From the NCBI GenBank assembly GCA_009776965.1, contig WRMU01000001.1, positions 1 to 31,081 of the forward strand: DNA of 31,081 bases, in the 5' to 3' direction. The stretch comes from Microgenomates group bacterium (GTDB taxonomy: Bacteria; Patescibacteriota; Microgenomatia; UBA1400; PJMF01). The notes below the pieces were generated by a model. That model saw only the letters and a program-made list of their open reading frames with translations. It was not told the origin of the DNA and did no database searches. Shown piece after piece: positions 6,455 to 13,859 of the stretch; the stretch's first letter is position 1; every line of letters starts with the position of its first letter. A program made the position numbers and the translations under genes.

Positions 6455-8572
6455 ATGTTCAAAAAGATTATTTTTGGTCTATTCACTGTCCTGCTTACCG
6501 TCGTTCCTTTTTTATTCACTTGGTTTAACACCGAGCTCTTTGAACTACCCAAAATGACTGCCGTTTATCTGCTCGCCGTGGCTCTAGCCGCCACTTGGCT
6601 ACTCGATATGGTTGTCAATCGTCGTATAATTTTCCGCCCCACCCCTCTCGACTTGCCCATTCTCCTGTTTTTGCTCTCCCAAATCATTTCCACCATCCTT
6701 TCCCTCCATCCTCCCACCAGCCTTTTTGGTTATTATGGGCGTTTTAATGGCGGTTTGCTTTCCATCATTTCTTATATCATTATTTTTTATACCGCCGTCA
6801 ACTATCTCACAAAAGCCGACTTCTTCCGCCTCCTGCGCGCCTCTCTCGTCTCCGCCGCCCTAATTAGCCTCTGGGGGGTACTTGAACATTTCGGCCACTC
6901 TTTTTCTTGCCTGCTAGTAAATCAAGAACGTGTTCTCTCTGGAGCTGCTTCCATCGGCGAAGTCTTTAACGTCGATTGTTGGGTACAAGACGTACAAGCT
7001 CGCGTCTATGCTTCCTTTGGCCAACCCAACTGGCTCGCTGTCTATCTCATCACTCTCATCCCCCTCAATCTTCATTTTATCATCCAAGACACCAAGCAGA
7101 AAAAATATCGCTCCCTCGCTTTCCTTTGGGTAACCGCCGTTCTTATGCCTTGTGCTCTATTTTTTACTTATTCACGCTCCGGCGTTTTGGGCTTATTAGT
7201 TTCTCTATTTTTTTTCCTCATCGGTTTAATCTTTATCCATCGCTCGCCCAAAAAAGCTTTTTCTCCTCCAGTAATTATTTTTATTTTTACCGCCATCGTC
7301 TTAGCCTTCCTTTGTCGAGCCACCTATCTAAGCGACTTAGCTTCTCCCGTTGGAGCTCAGGAACAATCAGAGCTAATTGTTCGTAACGAAATCACCGATT
7401 CTGCCGACATTCGCCTTATTGTTTGGCGAGGCGCCCTAGATGTTTGGAAAAGATACCCTCTTTTTGGGTCTGGGGTCGAAACTTTCGCTTATAGCTACTA
7501 TTTAGATCGTCCCGTGGAGCACAACTATACCTCCGAATGGGATTTTCTCTATAACAAAGCCCATAATGAGCTGCTTAATTATCTGGCCACCACTGGACTC
7601 TTTGGTCTCCTAACCTATCTTTCAATTTGGAGTGTGTTTGGCTATTTACTTCTTAAAGCCCTTCTCAATTCTCATCTCGAGTCTGCCGACAAGACTGTTA
7701 TTACCGCCCTTGGAGCTGGCCTCACTGCCATGTTCATGGCCAACTTCTTCGGTTTTTCCACCGTCGTCAGCAATGTTTTAGTTTTTCTATTTTTAGCCGG
7801 CTTAATTATTATCACCCAGACCCCAATTCCCCAAAAAACCAAGAAGGCAAAAACGTTAGTCTTTTGGCAATATGCTGCTTTCGCCATTATCGCCGCCAGC
7901 TCTCTCTCCTGCCTTCATCGCCTAGGCAACTTCTATCTGGCCGATTATAATTACCGCCTCGGAGAGACCTACATTAATCTTCGTCAGGTCGAAGCCGGTC
8001 TCACCAAAATCCATCAAGCTCTCAAATTAAATCCCCTTCTTGATACCGCCTACAATGAGCTAGCTAATATTTATGCTCAAATAGCTGTTTCCTATGCTAA
8101 ACAAGAAGCCCAGCCAGAGCAAATTGCTCCCTTTATCGCTCGCGCAGAAACCTCTCTAGACAGCTCTCTTACCCTCAATTCCCATCATATCACCTCCCTT
8201 AAAAACGCCGCCCGTGCTTATACCACTCTCGCTCAAATCGACCTCAGCTACCTTACCAAAGCCCAAGATGTTTACTCCCACGCGCTAAAGTTAGCCCCCC
8301 ACGACCCCAAGCTCAATTACAATTTGGCCATCCTTTTCTATAATACCAACCGTCGCGATGAAGGCAAAGAGCTTTTAGAAACCATCACCACCTACCTCAA
8401 GCCTAACTATCTAGAAGCTCGCCTTTTTCTCGCTTCCCGAGCCATTGAGGATGAAGATTTTGCTTTGGCCCAAAAAAATTATCAGTATATCCTAGACCAT
8501 CTCGATCCCACTAATGAACAAGCCTTAACCAATATAGTTATTATCGCCACCATGAGTGCCCAACAAAATTGA
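6455..8572 (+). CDS. O-antigen ligase/polymerase family membrane protein with C-terminal TPRs
   Basis: A 705-residue protein. Residues 1 to about 485 contain roughly a dozen hydrophobic membrane segments. The Wzy_C/O-antigen-ligase signature is clear: SADIRLIVWRGALDVWKRYPLFGSG followed by a periplasmic-type loop and NKAHNELLNYLATTGLFGLL, with the conserved Arg and the HN pair. The family joins or polymerises lipid-linked glycans at the outer face of the membrane. Residues about 490-705 form TPR-like helical repeats (NYRLGETYINLRQVEAGLTKIHQALKLNP and LNYNLAILFYNTNRRDEG), giving a protein-binding tail. It heads a likely operon with def (1-base gap) and fmt. The substrate is unknown; GT2, UXS and GT4 genes in the window are candidates for the same surface glycan. 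The start is fixed by the -10 seven bases before. Confidence 0.88.
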   Translation: MFKKIIFGLFTVLLTVVPFLFTWFNTELFELPKMTAVYLLAVALAATWLLDMVVNRRIIFRPTPLDLPILLFLLSQIISTILSLHPPTSLFGYYGRFNGGLLSIISYIIIFYTAVNYLTKADFFRLLRASLVSAALISLWGVLEHFGHSFSCLLVNQERVLSGAASIGEVFNVDCWVQDVQARVYASFGQPNWLAVYLITLIPLNLHFIIQDTKQKKYRSLAFLWVTAVLMPCALFFTYSRSGVLGLLVSLFFFLIGLIFIHRSPKKAFSPPVIIFIFTAIVLAFLCRATYLSDLASPVGAQEQSELIVRNEITDSADIRLIVWRGALDVWKRYPLFGSGVETFAYSYYLDRPVEHNYTSEWDFLYNKAHNELLNYLATTGLFGLLTYLSIWSVFGYLLLKALLNSHLESADKTVITALGAGLTAMFMANFFGFSTVVSNVLVFLFLAGLIIITQTPIPQKTKKAKTLVFWQYAAFAIIAASSLSCLHRLGNFYLADYNYRLGETYINLRQVEAGLTKIHQALKLNPLLDTAYNELANIYAQIAVSYAKQEAQPEQIAPFIARAETSLDSSLTLNSHHITSLKNAARAYTTLAQIDLSYLTKAQDVYSHALKLAPHDPKLNYNLAILFYNTNRRDEGKELLETITTYLKPNYLEARLFLASRAIEDEDFALAQKNYQYILDHLDPTNEQALTNIVIIATMSAQQN

Positions 8573-8573
8573 T

Positions 8574-9164
8574 ATGACCAAATCTCTCATCCTCACTGCC
8601 CCCCATCCTCAGCTACGCGCTCCCAATAAACCTATCACCATCTTGGATAAAAAAACCAAAAGCCTCCTCAAAACCCTTCGCGAGCAGTTAATCTTAAGCG
8701 ATGGTGTTGGTCTTGCCGCTCCCCAAATTGGTTATAACTATCGCGTTTTTGTCACTGACTTGCGTCGCGCCCTGCCCAGCTTTCCTCCCTCTAAGAACCC
8801 TTTTCGTTTTTTTATTAATCCCGTCATCTCCTCCCATTCCGAAAGAAAAATCACTGCCAAAGAGGATGACGGCAACTATACTCTCGAGGGCTGTTTATCA
8901 CTACCCCATCTCTATGCTGCTATCCCTCGCTATCCAAATCTAGAATTATCTTTTTTCGAGCCAGATCTCACTACTGGACAGCTAGTCGCCAAAAGAGAAA
9001 GCTTCAGCGACTACTTTGCCCGCAATGTCCAACATGAGCTTGATCACTTAGATAATATTTTATTTGTTGATTATCTTAAGGGCAATGATCTCCTGCTTTA
9101 TCGCACCAACCAACAAACTGGTCAGCTCGAAGAAATAGACAAAAGTTTTATTTATGGCTACTAA
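8574..9164 (+). CDS. def: Peptide deformylase
   Basis: Removes the formyl group from the N-terminal Met of new proteins; a cytoplasmic metalloenzyme acting at the ribosome exit. In the 196-residue product all three motifs are intact: GVGLAAPQIG (44-53), EGCLS with metal-binding Cys107 (105-109), and HELDH (154-158) with both His ligands and the catalytic Glu. A GTG at 8556 would start inside the preceding gene; ATG 8574, one base after its TGA, is preferred and suggests translational coupling. An insertion of about 15 residues between motifs 1 and 2 (RRALPSFPPSKNPFRFF) is longer than in E. coli. The stop overlaps the fmt start, the classic def-fmt pairing. Confidence 0.96.
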   Translation: MTKSLILTAPHPQLRAPNKPITILDKKTKSLLKTLREQLILSDGVGLAAPQIGYNYRVFVTDLRRALPSFPPSKNPFRFFINPVISSHSERKITAKEDDGNYTLEGCLSLPHLYAAIPRYPNLELSFFEPDLTTGQLVAKRESFSDYFARNVQHELDHLDNILFVDYLKGNDLLLYRTNQQTGQLEEIDKSFIYGY

Positions 9165-10110
9165 ATATACAGTTATTATTGCTGGCTCCAGCCATAATTC
9201 TCTCGCTGCCACCCAAAGTTTGTTAAATAATCCTCATTTCGCCGTCGTTTCGATTCTTACCCCTGCCCCCAAACCAGCAGGTAAAAAACAACTTTTGATC
9301 AATAACCCCCTTCATCAATTTGCTCTTGAAAACAACATTCCTTTGTGGCTCATCACCAACAGATTGAAGGATCTTCAAGAAACTATCCTCACCACCTCTC
9401 CTCCCGACTTTCTTTTTGTGGTTGACTTTGGCTATTTTATTCCTTCTTGGTTGCTCAATTGGCCCAAAATCGCTCCTCTCAATCTTCATCCCTCAGCACT
9501 TCCCAAATACCGCGGCGCCTCCCCTGGACAATTTGTCATTCTCCATGACGAAAGGGAGAGTGCCCTTACTTTAATGAAACTAAATAGTCAATTAGATCAA
9601 GGAGACATTATTTACCAGCACTTTTTTTCTGTCAACGAGTGCTGGAGAGCCGCTGATTATTATCAACACGCTTTTAATAAAAATAACCTCAGTCTCATTA
9701 ATCAAGCCATTCTTGATTTTGCCGCCCAAAAAATTACTTCCCAACCCCAGCCAACAGCTACGCCTACTCCCCTCGCTCGCGAACTAACCAAAAACGATGG
9801 TTTTATTCCTCTCGACATCCTTTTCGCAGCTCTCGACCCCTCTCAGTCTTTCTCTCAGATTTTCCCCAGCTTTGATAGCCAACAATCCCTTCCCAGCAAT
9901 CCACCCTCCTCTCTCATCTCCGCTTCCCCTCGAGCCATTGATCGCGCCGTGCATGCCTTTTATCCTTTTCCTATTGTCTGGACCCTTATCCCCACCTCCC
10001 AAGGCCCTAAACGAGTCAAATTGCTAAATAGCGCCATTTCTTCGTCCAACAAACTGCTTTTAACCCAAGTCCAGCTTGAGGGAAAACCAGCTAAAACCTT
10101 GACTTTCTAG
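9154..10110 (+). CDS. fmt: Methionyl-tRNA formyltransferase
   Basis: Transfers a formyl group from 10-formyl-tetrahydrofolate to Met-tRNA(fMet), so it supplies the substrate that Def later removes. The 318 residues match the usual length. The catalytic triad is visible: Asn110 and His112 in LNLHPSALPKYRGASPGQ, and Asp148 in LDQGDIIYQ, with the same 36-residue His-Asp spacing as in E. coli Fmt. The N-terminal Rossmann half (VIIAGSSHNSLAATQSLL) has a degenerate glycine-rich loop. The C-terminal tRNA-binding domain (about 205-318) is diverged but keeps IDRAVHAFYPFPIVWT. ATG 9154 overlaps the def stop by 11 bases, so the two are translationally coupled. The 3' end holds the -35 of rpmB. Confidence 0.93.
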   Translation: MATKYTVIIAGSSHNSLAATQSLLNNPHFAVVSILTPAPKPAGKKQLLINNPLHQFALENNIPLWLITNRLKDLQETILTTSPPDFLFVVDFGYFIPSWLLNWPKIAPLNLHPSALPKYRGASPGQFVILHDERESALTLMKLNSQLDQGDIIYQHFFSVNECWRAADYYQHAFNKNNLSLINQAILDFAAQKITSQPQPTATPTPLARELTKNDGFIPLDILFAALDPSQSFSQIFPSFDSQQSLPSNPPSSLISASPRAIDRAVHAFYPFPIVWTLIPTSQGPKRVKLLNSAISSSNKLLLTQVQLEGKPAKTLTF

Positions 10111-10127
10111 TCTCTTTCTGCCATAAT
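10099..10127 (+). promoter_or_regulatory. rpmB promoter, -35 and extended -10
   Basis: TTGACT (10099-10104), a 17-base spacer and CATAAT (10122-10127) preceded by TGC: a near-consensus sigma-70 promoter. The -35 lies inside the end of fmt. The ATG follows 10 bases after the -10, so the leader is 0-4 bases. Confidence 0.8.
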
Positions 10128-10137
10128 AACCAGTCTT

Positions 10138-10350
10138 ATGTCAAAACTCGCCCTCAAGTTCCCCCGCACTGCCAGCATTGGCAATACTGTCTCCCACGCC
10201 AAAAATCGCCATTCCCGCGCTTTCAAATATAATCTCCAAACCGTCACCGTTGTTGAGGATGGCAAAAAAATGCGTCTGCGCGTTCCTGCCAAATTACTCA
10301 AGACGCTCAAAAAAGCTGGCGTCACCACCCACCACCAAAAAGCAGATTAA
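10138..10350 (+). CDS. rpmB: 50S ribosomal protein bL28
   Basis: A 70-residue basic protein of the large ribosomal subunit. The family core is plain: RTASIGNTVSHAKNRHSRAFKYNLQTVTV corresponds to the GxxVSHxxxRxxRxFxPNLQ block, followed by LRVPAKLLKTLKKAGV. The CxxC pairs that bind zinc in some bL28 proteins are absent; this is the zinc-free form. It has its own strong promoter, unlike the def-fmt genes upstream, so it can be expressed at ribosomal level. The stop is 18 bases before the next ATG and the following promoter begins right after it. Confidence 0.95.
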   Translation: MSKLALKFPRTASIGNTVSHAKNRHSRAFKYNLQTVTVVEDGKKMRLRVPAKLLKTLKKAGVTTHHQKAD

Positions 10351-10353
10351 TTG

Positions 10354-10362
10354 TGCTACAAT
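10354..10362 (+). promoter_or_regulatory. Extended -10 of the GT2 gene
   Basis: TGC plus TACAAT, only 6 bases before ATG 10369, in an 18-base gap after rpmB. No -35 is visible. The geometry puts the transcription start on or next to the A of the ATG. Confidence 0.6.
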
Positions 10363-10368
10363 AAGCTC

Positions 10369-11136
10369 ATGATCTCAGTTGTTTTAGCCACTCATAATGA
10401 GGAAAAGAACCTTCCTTCATGCCTAGATTCCATTAAAGATTTTGCTGACGAAATTATCATTGCCGATGGTGAATCCTCAGACCAAACTCTCTCCATCGCC
10501 AAAAAATATGGCGCTAAAACTGTCAAAACCACCAATAAACCCAACTTTCATATCAATAAACAACTTGCCATTGATGCTGCCAAAGGTGACTTAATCCTCC
10601 AGCTTGATGCTGACGAACATGTCGATAGCGAACTCAAAAAGTTCATTGTCACCATCCACCAAACTGCCGACCATACTTACTCTGCTTGGTGGCTAAAACG
10701 CCAAAACTTCTTTCTAGGCCGCTGGATGAAGCGCGGTGGCCTTTATCCCGATCCCGTCATTCGCCTTTTCTGGCGCGGCGAAGCTTGGCTGCCTCAAAAA
10801 GATGTTCATGAGCAGATGGCGGTTAAAAATGATAATGTCGGTTGGGCTTTCGGCCACCTCCTCCATTTTTCCTATCCCGTTTTTGATTCTTATATCACCA
10901 AGTTCAACACTTACACCACCTTCAAAGCTCTCCAGCTAAAAGAAGCCCGCTTAAAACGCAGCTGGCATGTCGCCCTCAGCTATATTCTTTTCAAACCTTG
11001 GGGAACTTTTTTCCTTATGTATGTTCGCCACCGCGGTTTCCGCGATGGTTTAGCTGGATTTATTTTTGCCTTGGGTTCCAGCTGGCATCATCCTATCGCT
11101 TATCTCAAGTATTGTGAAATGACCAAAAAAAAGTAA
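10369..11136 (+). CDS. Family 2 glycosyltransferase
   Basis: A 255-residue cytoplasmic GT-A enzyme that transfers a sugar from a nucleotide-sugar. The N-terminus ISVVLATHNEEKNLPSCLDSI is the standard GT2 opening; IIIADGESSDQT and the metal-binding LDADEH (Asp80-Ala-Asp82) follow. The rest (LKRQNFFLGRWMKRGGLYPDPVIRLF and the VHEQ block) resembles the WaaE/KdtX-type lipopolysaccharide core beta-glucosyltransferases and related dolichol-sugar-type enzymes. No obvious C-terminal transmembrane anchor, though a hydrophobic stretch lies near the end (GTFFLMYV, GLAGFIFALGSSW). A TTG at 10351 is an unlikely start; ATG 10369 lies 6 bases after the -10. The stop is 2 bases from the 3' end of the oppositely oriented tRNA-Pro. 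Probably a surface-glycan enzyme; acceptor unknown. Confidence 0.92.
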   Translation: MISVVLATHNEEKNLPSCLDSIKDFADEIIIADGESSDQTLSIAKKYGAKTVKTTNKPNFHINKQLAIDAAKGDLILQLDADEHVDSELKKFIVTIHQTADHTYSAWWLKRQNFFLGRWMKRGGLYPDPVIRLFWRGEAWLPQKDVHEQMAVKNDNVGWAFGHLLHFSYPVFDSYITKFNTYTTFKALQLKEARLKRSWHVALSYILFKPWGTFFLMYVRHRGFRDGLAGFIFALGSSWHHPIAYLKYCEMTKKK

Positions 11137-11138
11137 AG

Positions 11139-11212
11139 TCGGAGAAACAGGACTCGAACCTGCGACCTCACGCTCCCAAAGCGTGCGCTCTAGCCATCTG
11201 AGCTATTCTCCG
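11139..11212 (-). tRNA. tRNA-Pro(UGG)
   Basis: A 74-base cloverleaf on the minus strand. Acceptor CGGAGAA pairs with TTCTCCG, with the C1-G72 pair typical of bacterial tRNA-Pro and discriminator A. The anticodon stem CACGC/GCGTG encloses TTTGGGA, giving anticodon TGG. The T arm is GCAGG-TTCGAGT-CCTGT. CCA is not encoded, so CCA-adding enzyme is needed. It lies 7 bases downstream of tRNA-Leu and is probably co-transcribed. Confidence 0.95.
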
Positions 11213-11219
11213 TAAAAAG

Positions 11220-11302
11220 TGCCTCAGGCGAGACTCGAACTCGCATGCTATTGCTAGCGGCAGATTTTAAGTCTGCTGTGTCTACCATTCCACCACCAAG
11301 GC
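11220..11302 (-). tRNA. tRNA-Leu(UAA)
   Basis: An 83-base class II tRNA on the minus strand. Acceptor GCCTTGG pairs with CTGAGGC (two G-U pairs), discriminator A. The anticodon stem GCAGA/TCTGC encloses CTTAAAA, giving anticodon TAA. A long variable arm (CGCTAGCAATAGCAT) and the T arm GCGAG-TTCGAGT-CTCGC follow. No encoded CCA and no intron. It is the first gene of a two-tRNA unit. Confidence 0.95.
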
Positions 11303-11323
11303 CTCTCGAAAAAGAACTGGTAA

Positions 11324-11332
11324 ATTATAACA
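11324..11332 (-). promoter_or_regulatory. Extended -10 of the tRNA-Leu/tRNA-Pro unit
   Basis: Minus-strand TGT plus TATAAT, 21 bases before the tRNA-Leu 5' end. It stands back-to-back with the efp promoter. Confidence 0.65.
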
Positions 11333-11337
11333 AAAAA

Positions 11338-11346
11338 TGCTAGAAT
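11338..11346 (+). promoter_or_regulatory. Extended -10 of efp
   Basis: TGC plus TAGAAT, 8 bases before ATG 11355. It supports ATG 11355 over ATG 11337, because 11337 would lie upstream of the predicted transcription start. Confidence 0.65.
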
Positions 11347-11354
11347 ATACCAGT

Positions 11355-11921
11355 ATGGCCACAGTCAACGGCGGAAATCTCAAAAAAGGTATGTATATTG
11401 ACTTTCGTAGTCAACCTCATCAAGTCACCATGACTCAGTTCGTCTCGCCCGGCAAGGGTAGCGCCTTCACTCGAGCTAAATTACGCAACCTTAAAACTAA
11501 TAATACCATCGAGTTCACCTTCAAAACTACCGAAATGATCGAAATCCTCGACATCGGCTCGCGCGAGCTAGTTTTTTCGTATGTTGATGCCGACGAAGTA
11601 TGGTTTATGGATGAGCGCACCTTTGAGCAATATGCAGTCGACAAAAAACTCATTAGTGATCAGCTTGGTTTTCTCGTCCCCGACCTCAAGGTTTATATCC
11701 TATTTTACGACGAAAAACCCATCGGCGTCAGTTTCCCCCCTAAAGTTAAAATGAAAGTGCAAGAAGCTCCTGAGGCCATCGCTGGTGACCGCGTTAATGC
11801 CGGCAAAAAACCCGTCACCATGGAGACTGGCCTCACTGTCCAAGCTCCCTTATTTGTCAAAACTGGAGATACTCTCATCATCGAAACCGACTCCGGCCAG
11901 TATGTTTCTAGGGCAAATTAA
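11355..11921 (+). CDS. efp: Elongation factor P
   Basis: EF-P enters stalled ribosomes next to the P-site tRNA and helps make bonds between consecutive prolines. The 188 residues comprise the KOW-like N domain and two OB domains. The tip loop SPGKGSAF carries Lys34, the residue modified in E. coli; the modification enzyme is not in this window. The C-terminus KKPVTMETGLTVQAPLFVKTGDTLIIETDSGQYVSRA is the family signature. Start ATG 11355 gives MATVNGGNLKKGMYI, the normal beginning, and agrees with the -10 position. EF-P should matter here because the adjacent surface protein and several plus-strand proteins are proline-rich. The stop TAA shares a TTAA with the stop of the convergent gene. Confidence 0.96.
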   Translation: MATVNGGNLKKGMYIDFRSQPHQVTMTQFVSPGKGSAFTRAKLRNLKTNNTIEFTFKTTEMIEILDIGSRELVFSYVDADEVWFMDERTFEQYAVDKKLISDQLGFLVPDLKVYILFYDEKPIGVSFPPKVKMKVQEAPEAIAGDRVNAGKKPVTMETGLTVQAPLFVKTGDTLIIETDSGQYVSRAN

Positions 11922-12640
11922 CCCCAATACTCCGGATATTGATCAATAAAAGACTGCCTTTGCCCCGTTTTCGCATCGGCAATAAACGGCCTAAAAGTCT
12001 GCATCTTTTCATCACTATGCTTACTCACCATGTTCATCAACTTTTTCACATAATTCTCTAAATCTTCGGCATTTTTAATTCGAATAAAATAAAAAGACTT
12101 TTTATTCACTCGCTCTATTCCTTTTTGGGCATCTTCTGTCGACACCCCAGAACTATTAGCTCCTGATCGCGCCTCAAAACTGCCCACTCCCAGTATTCGG
12201 TCCATAGGAGTTCGCGTTTGACTCTGGGTATCCACTATATTCTTAACCGGTAAAGTTTGTCTGATATTATTAATTGGATTAATTTGGATCAACTTTATCA
12301 AATGATAATTAGTCACTATGCCCAAAGTTCGCTTCCAAGTAAAACGCAGCCAACTCAAGATCAACAAGGTGATAATTATGACCAATACTCCTATGGCCCC
12401 CAAAATCAGCTTTGCCTTCACTCCCAAATCATCCAACATTCTATTTAGCAACGCTATCACCACTAAAGCTACTATCCCCACCAACATTGCCCCAATTTGG
12501 CGCAAATAAAGCATTATTTTTGCTTCTCTAGCGATATACAAGATCTTCTCCTCGCTTTGCTGGCCGCTAAAACGATACTTAAAAGGAAACACAAACTCAT
12601 TCACCTCAAACACATTCTCCAAAGACAACAACTCGCTCAT
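11918..12640 (-). CDS. Membrane protein with a bacterial PH-like domain
   Basis: A 240-residue protein. About 30 N-terminal residues are followed by EKILYIAREAKIMLYLRQ, then two strong membrane helices (around 50-70 and 78-98), and a bacterial PH-type domain of the YdbS/DUF304 sort: WKRTLGIVTNYHLIKLIQINPINNIRQTLPVKNIVDTQSQTRTPMDRILGVGSFEARSG. In such proteins the helices anchor the PH module on the cytoplasmic face; the role is generally unknown. The C-terminal 70 residues are charged. Start ATG 12640 lies 8 bases after TGT-TATAAT. The two convergent stops (this gene and efp) overlap by 4 bases in TTAA. Confidence 0.8.
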   Translation of the reverse strand: MSELLSLENVFEVNEFVFPFKYRFSGQQSEEKILYIAREAKIMLYLRQIGAMLVGIVALVVIALLNRMLDDLGVKAKLILGAIGVLVIIITLLILSWLRFTWKRTLGIVTNYHLIKLIQINPINNIRQTLPVKNIVDTQSQTRTPMDRILGVGSFEARSGANSSGVSTEDAQKGIERVNKKSFYFIRIKNAEDLENYVKKLMNMVSKHSDEKMQTFRPFIADAKTGQRQSFIDQYPEYWG

Positions 12641-12648
12641 ATAGAGAT

Positions 12649-12657
12649 ATTATAACA
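12649..12657 (-). promoter_or_regulatory. Extended -10 of the PH-domain gene
   Basis: Minus-strand TGT plus TATAAT, 8 bases before ATG 12640 and starting 1 base after the stop of the upstream gene (12659). No -35 of consensus type. Confidence 0.7.
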
Positions 12658-12658
12658 T

Positions 12659-12997
12659 CTATTTATTAGCCACGCCCTCAGCAATTTCTCTGCTCAAATT
12701 GTCAATTTTTTCTCGTACCGAAGCAATTAAACCGTCATAATGTCCGTCAATATCATTATGTGTCTGCTCTCTCTTGCGATTTAAGCTATCAATAGCAATA
12801 CGCGCCATCTGATCTCCAATATCATCTAAACCAGTCTCAGCCCCCATCGTTTCTTCGGTGTCAATATTTTCGTGGCTAACACTCTGCTGATGCTGCTCAC
12901 CATCCCCTCCTTCTTGAATGACAGGAGGTACGGCTGGTTGATAATCATCAATTAAATCATCATCAAGCTTAATGTATGAATTGTTCTCGTCAGACAT
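12659..12997 (-). CDS. Small acidic protein of unknown function
   Basis: A 112-residue, very acidic, low-complexity protein with no signal peptide or membrane helix. The first 60 residues (SDENNSYIKLDDDLIDDYQP, then Gln/Glu/Gly-rich) look disordered; the last 50 (IGDQMARIAIDSLNRKREQ... REKIDNLSREIAEGVANK) look helical, perhaps a coiled coil. I do not recognise a family. ATG 12997 is preferred to the TTG six bases earlier. The promoter lies 34 bases upstream, leaving a leader of roughly 27 bases with a purine run (AGAAAGA). It lies between xthA and the PH protein on the same strand. Confidence 0.65.
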   Translation of the reverse strand: MSDENNSYIKLDDDLIDDYQPAVPPVIQEGGDGEQHQQSVSHENIDTEETMGAETGLDDIGDQMARIAIDSLNRKREQTHNDIDGHYDGLIASVREKIDNLSREIAEGVANK

Positions 12998-13031
12998 GGG
13001 CAAGTCTTTCTATTTAATTTGCTCAAACTTC

Positions 13032-13060
13032 ATTATAAATGAGTGCCTAAAATTATGCAA
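13032..13060 (-). promoter_or_regulatory. Promoter of the small acidic gene
   Basis: Minus strand: TTGCAT (13060-13055), a 17-base spacer and TATAAT (13037-13032). The -35 overlaps the xthA stop codon. Unlike most promoters in the window it leaves a true leader before ATG 12997. Confidence 0.5.
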
Positions 13061-13859
13061 GTAGTTGAATGTCAATCGGTGCGTGATCACTCCCCATCAC
13101 CTCGCTTAAAATATTCGCCTCTTTCAAATAAGGCGCCAAACTAGCGCTCAACCAAAAATAATCAATCCGCCAACCCACATTCCTCTCTCTCGCCCTAGTT
13201 TTATAATCCCACCAACTGTACCCACCCTTTTCTTCTGGATGCAGATAACGCCAGCTATCAATAAATCCTCTGCTCAAAAACTCACTTATCCATGCTCGCT
13301 CCATTAACAAAAACCCCGTATTTTTGCTATTCTCTTTCGGTCTAGCCAAATCAATCTCCTCATGTGCCGTATTTACATCCCCACAAATAATAATATCAGC
13401 ATAATCTTTTTTCTTCTCCGCCACTGCCCTCTCAAAAGCGCCATAATAATTCATTTTATATTGCAGCCTCTCCTCGCTCATTCCGCCATTAGGAAAATAA
13501 CAATTAATAAATAACACCTTTTCTCCTCGACAGATAAACTCTCCTGCGCATATCCTTCCCTCCGCATTTAATAATCTCTTGTCCTCCTCATTTTTTGCCG
13601 ACAATCCATCCCAAAACTTAAATTGCGTTTTCTCCCAAAAATCCTTTTTCACTAATAGCATCGTCCCCGAATAACCCTTTTTTTCCGCCGCCCGCCATCG
13701 CCACTCATACTCATTTTGCAATACTAGTGGCATCTCTGGATTATCGACTTTAATTTCCTGCAGGGCAATTATATCCGCTCCACTCTTAAGCAGAAACTCA
13801 ATACCTCCCTTCCTGCTAATCGCTCGCCACCCATTAACGTTCCAACTTAAAAACTTCAT
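13053..13859 (-). CDS. xthA: Exodeoxyribonuclease III / AP endonuclease
   Basis: Cuts DNA 5' to abasic sites and has 3'-5' exonuclease activity in base excision repair. The 268 residues fit the ExoIII family. Catalytic elements are present: Asn7 in SWNVNGWR, metal-binding Glu35 in LQEIK, GDVNTAHEEIDLARP in the middle, the WWDYKTRARERNVGWRIDYF block, and Asp258-His259 in GSDHAPIDIQL. The middle motif reads GDVN where GDFN or GDLN is usual. ATG 13859 overlaps the stop of the preceding unknown gene by one base, so it sits at the end of the ATP synthase transcription unit, an unusual partner. Confidence 0.94.
   Translation of the reverse strand: MKFLSWNVNGWRAISRKGGIEFLLKSGADIIALQEIKVDNPEMPLVLQNEYEWRWRAAEKKGYSGTMLLVKKDFWEKTQFKFWDGLSAKNEEDKRLLNAEGRICAGEFICRGEKVLFINCYFPNGGMSEERLQYKMNYYGAFERAVAEKKKDYADIIICGDVNTAHEEIDLARPKENSKNTGFLLMERAWISEFLSRGFIDSWRYLHPEEKGGYSWWDYKTRARERNVGWRIDYFWLSASLAPYLKEANILSEVMGSDHAPIDIQLLA

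Noticed and set aside
9797..10027. Open frame of 76 codons inside fmt
   Set aside because: It lies in another frame of a well-supported gene and its Ser/Pro/Leu make-up follows from the C-rich strand.
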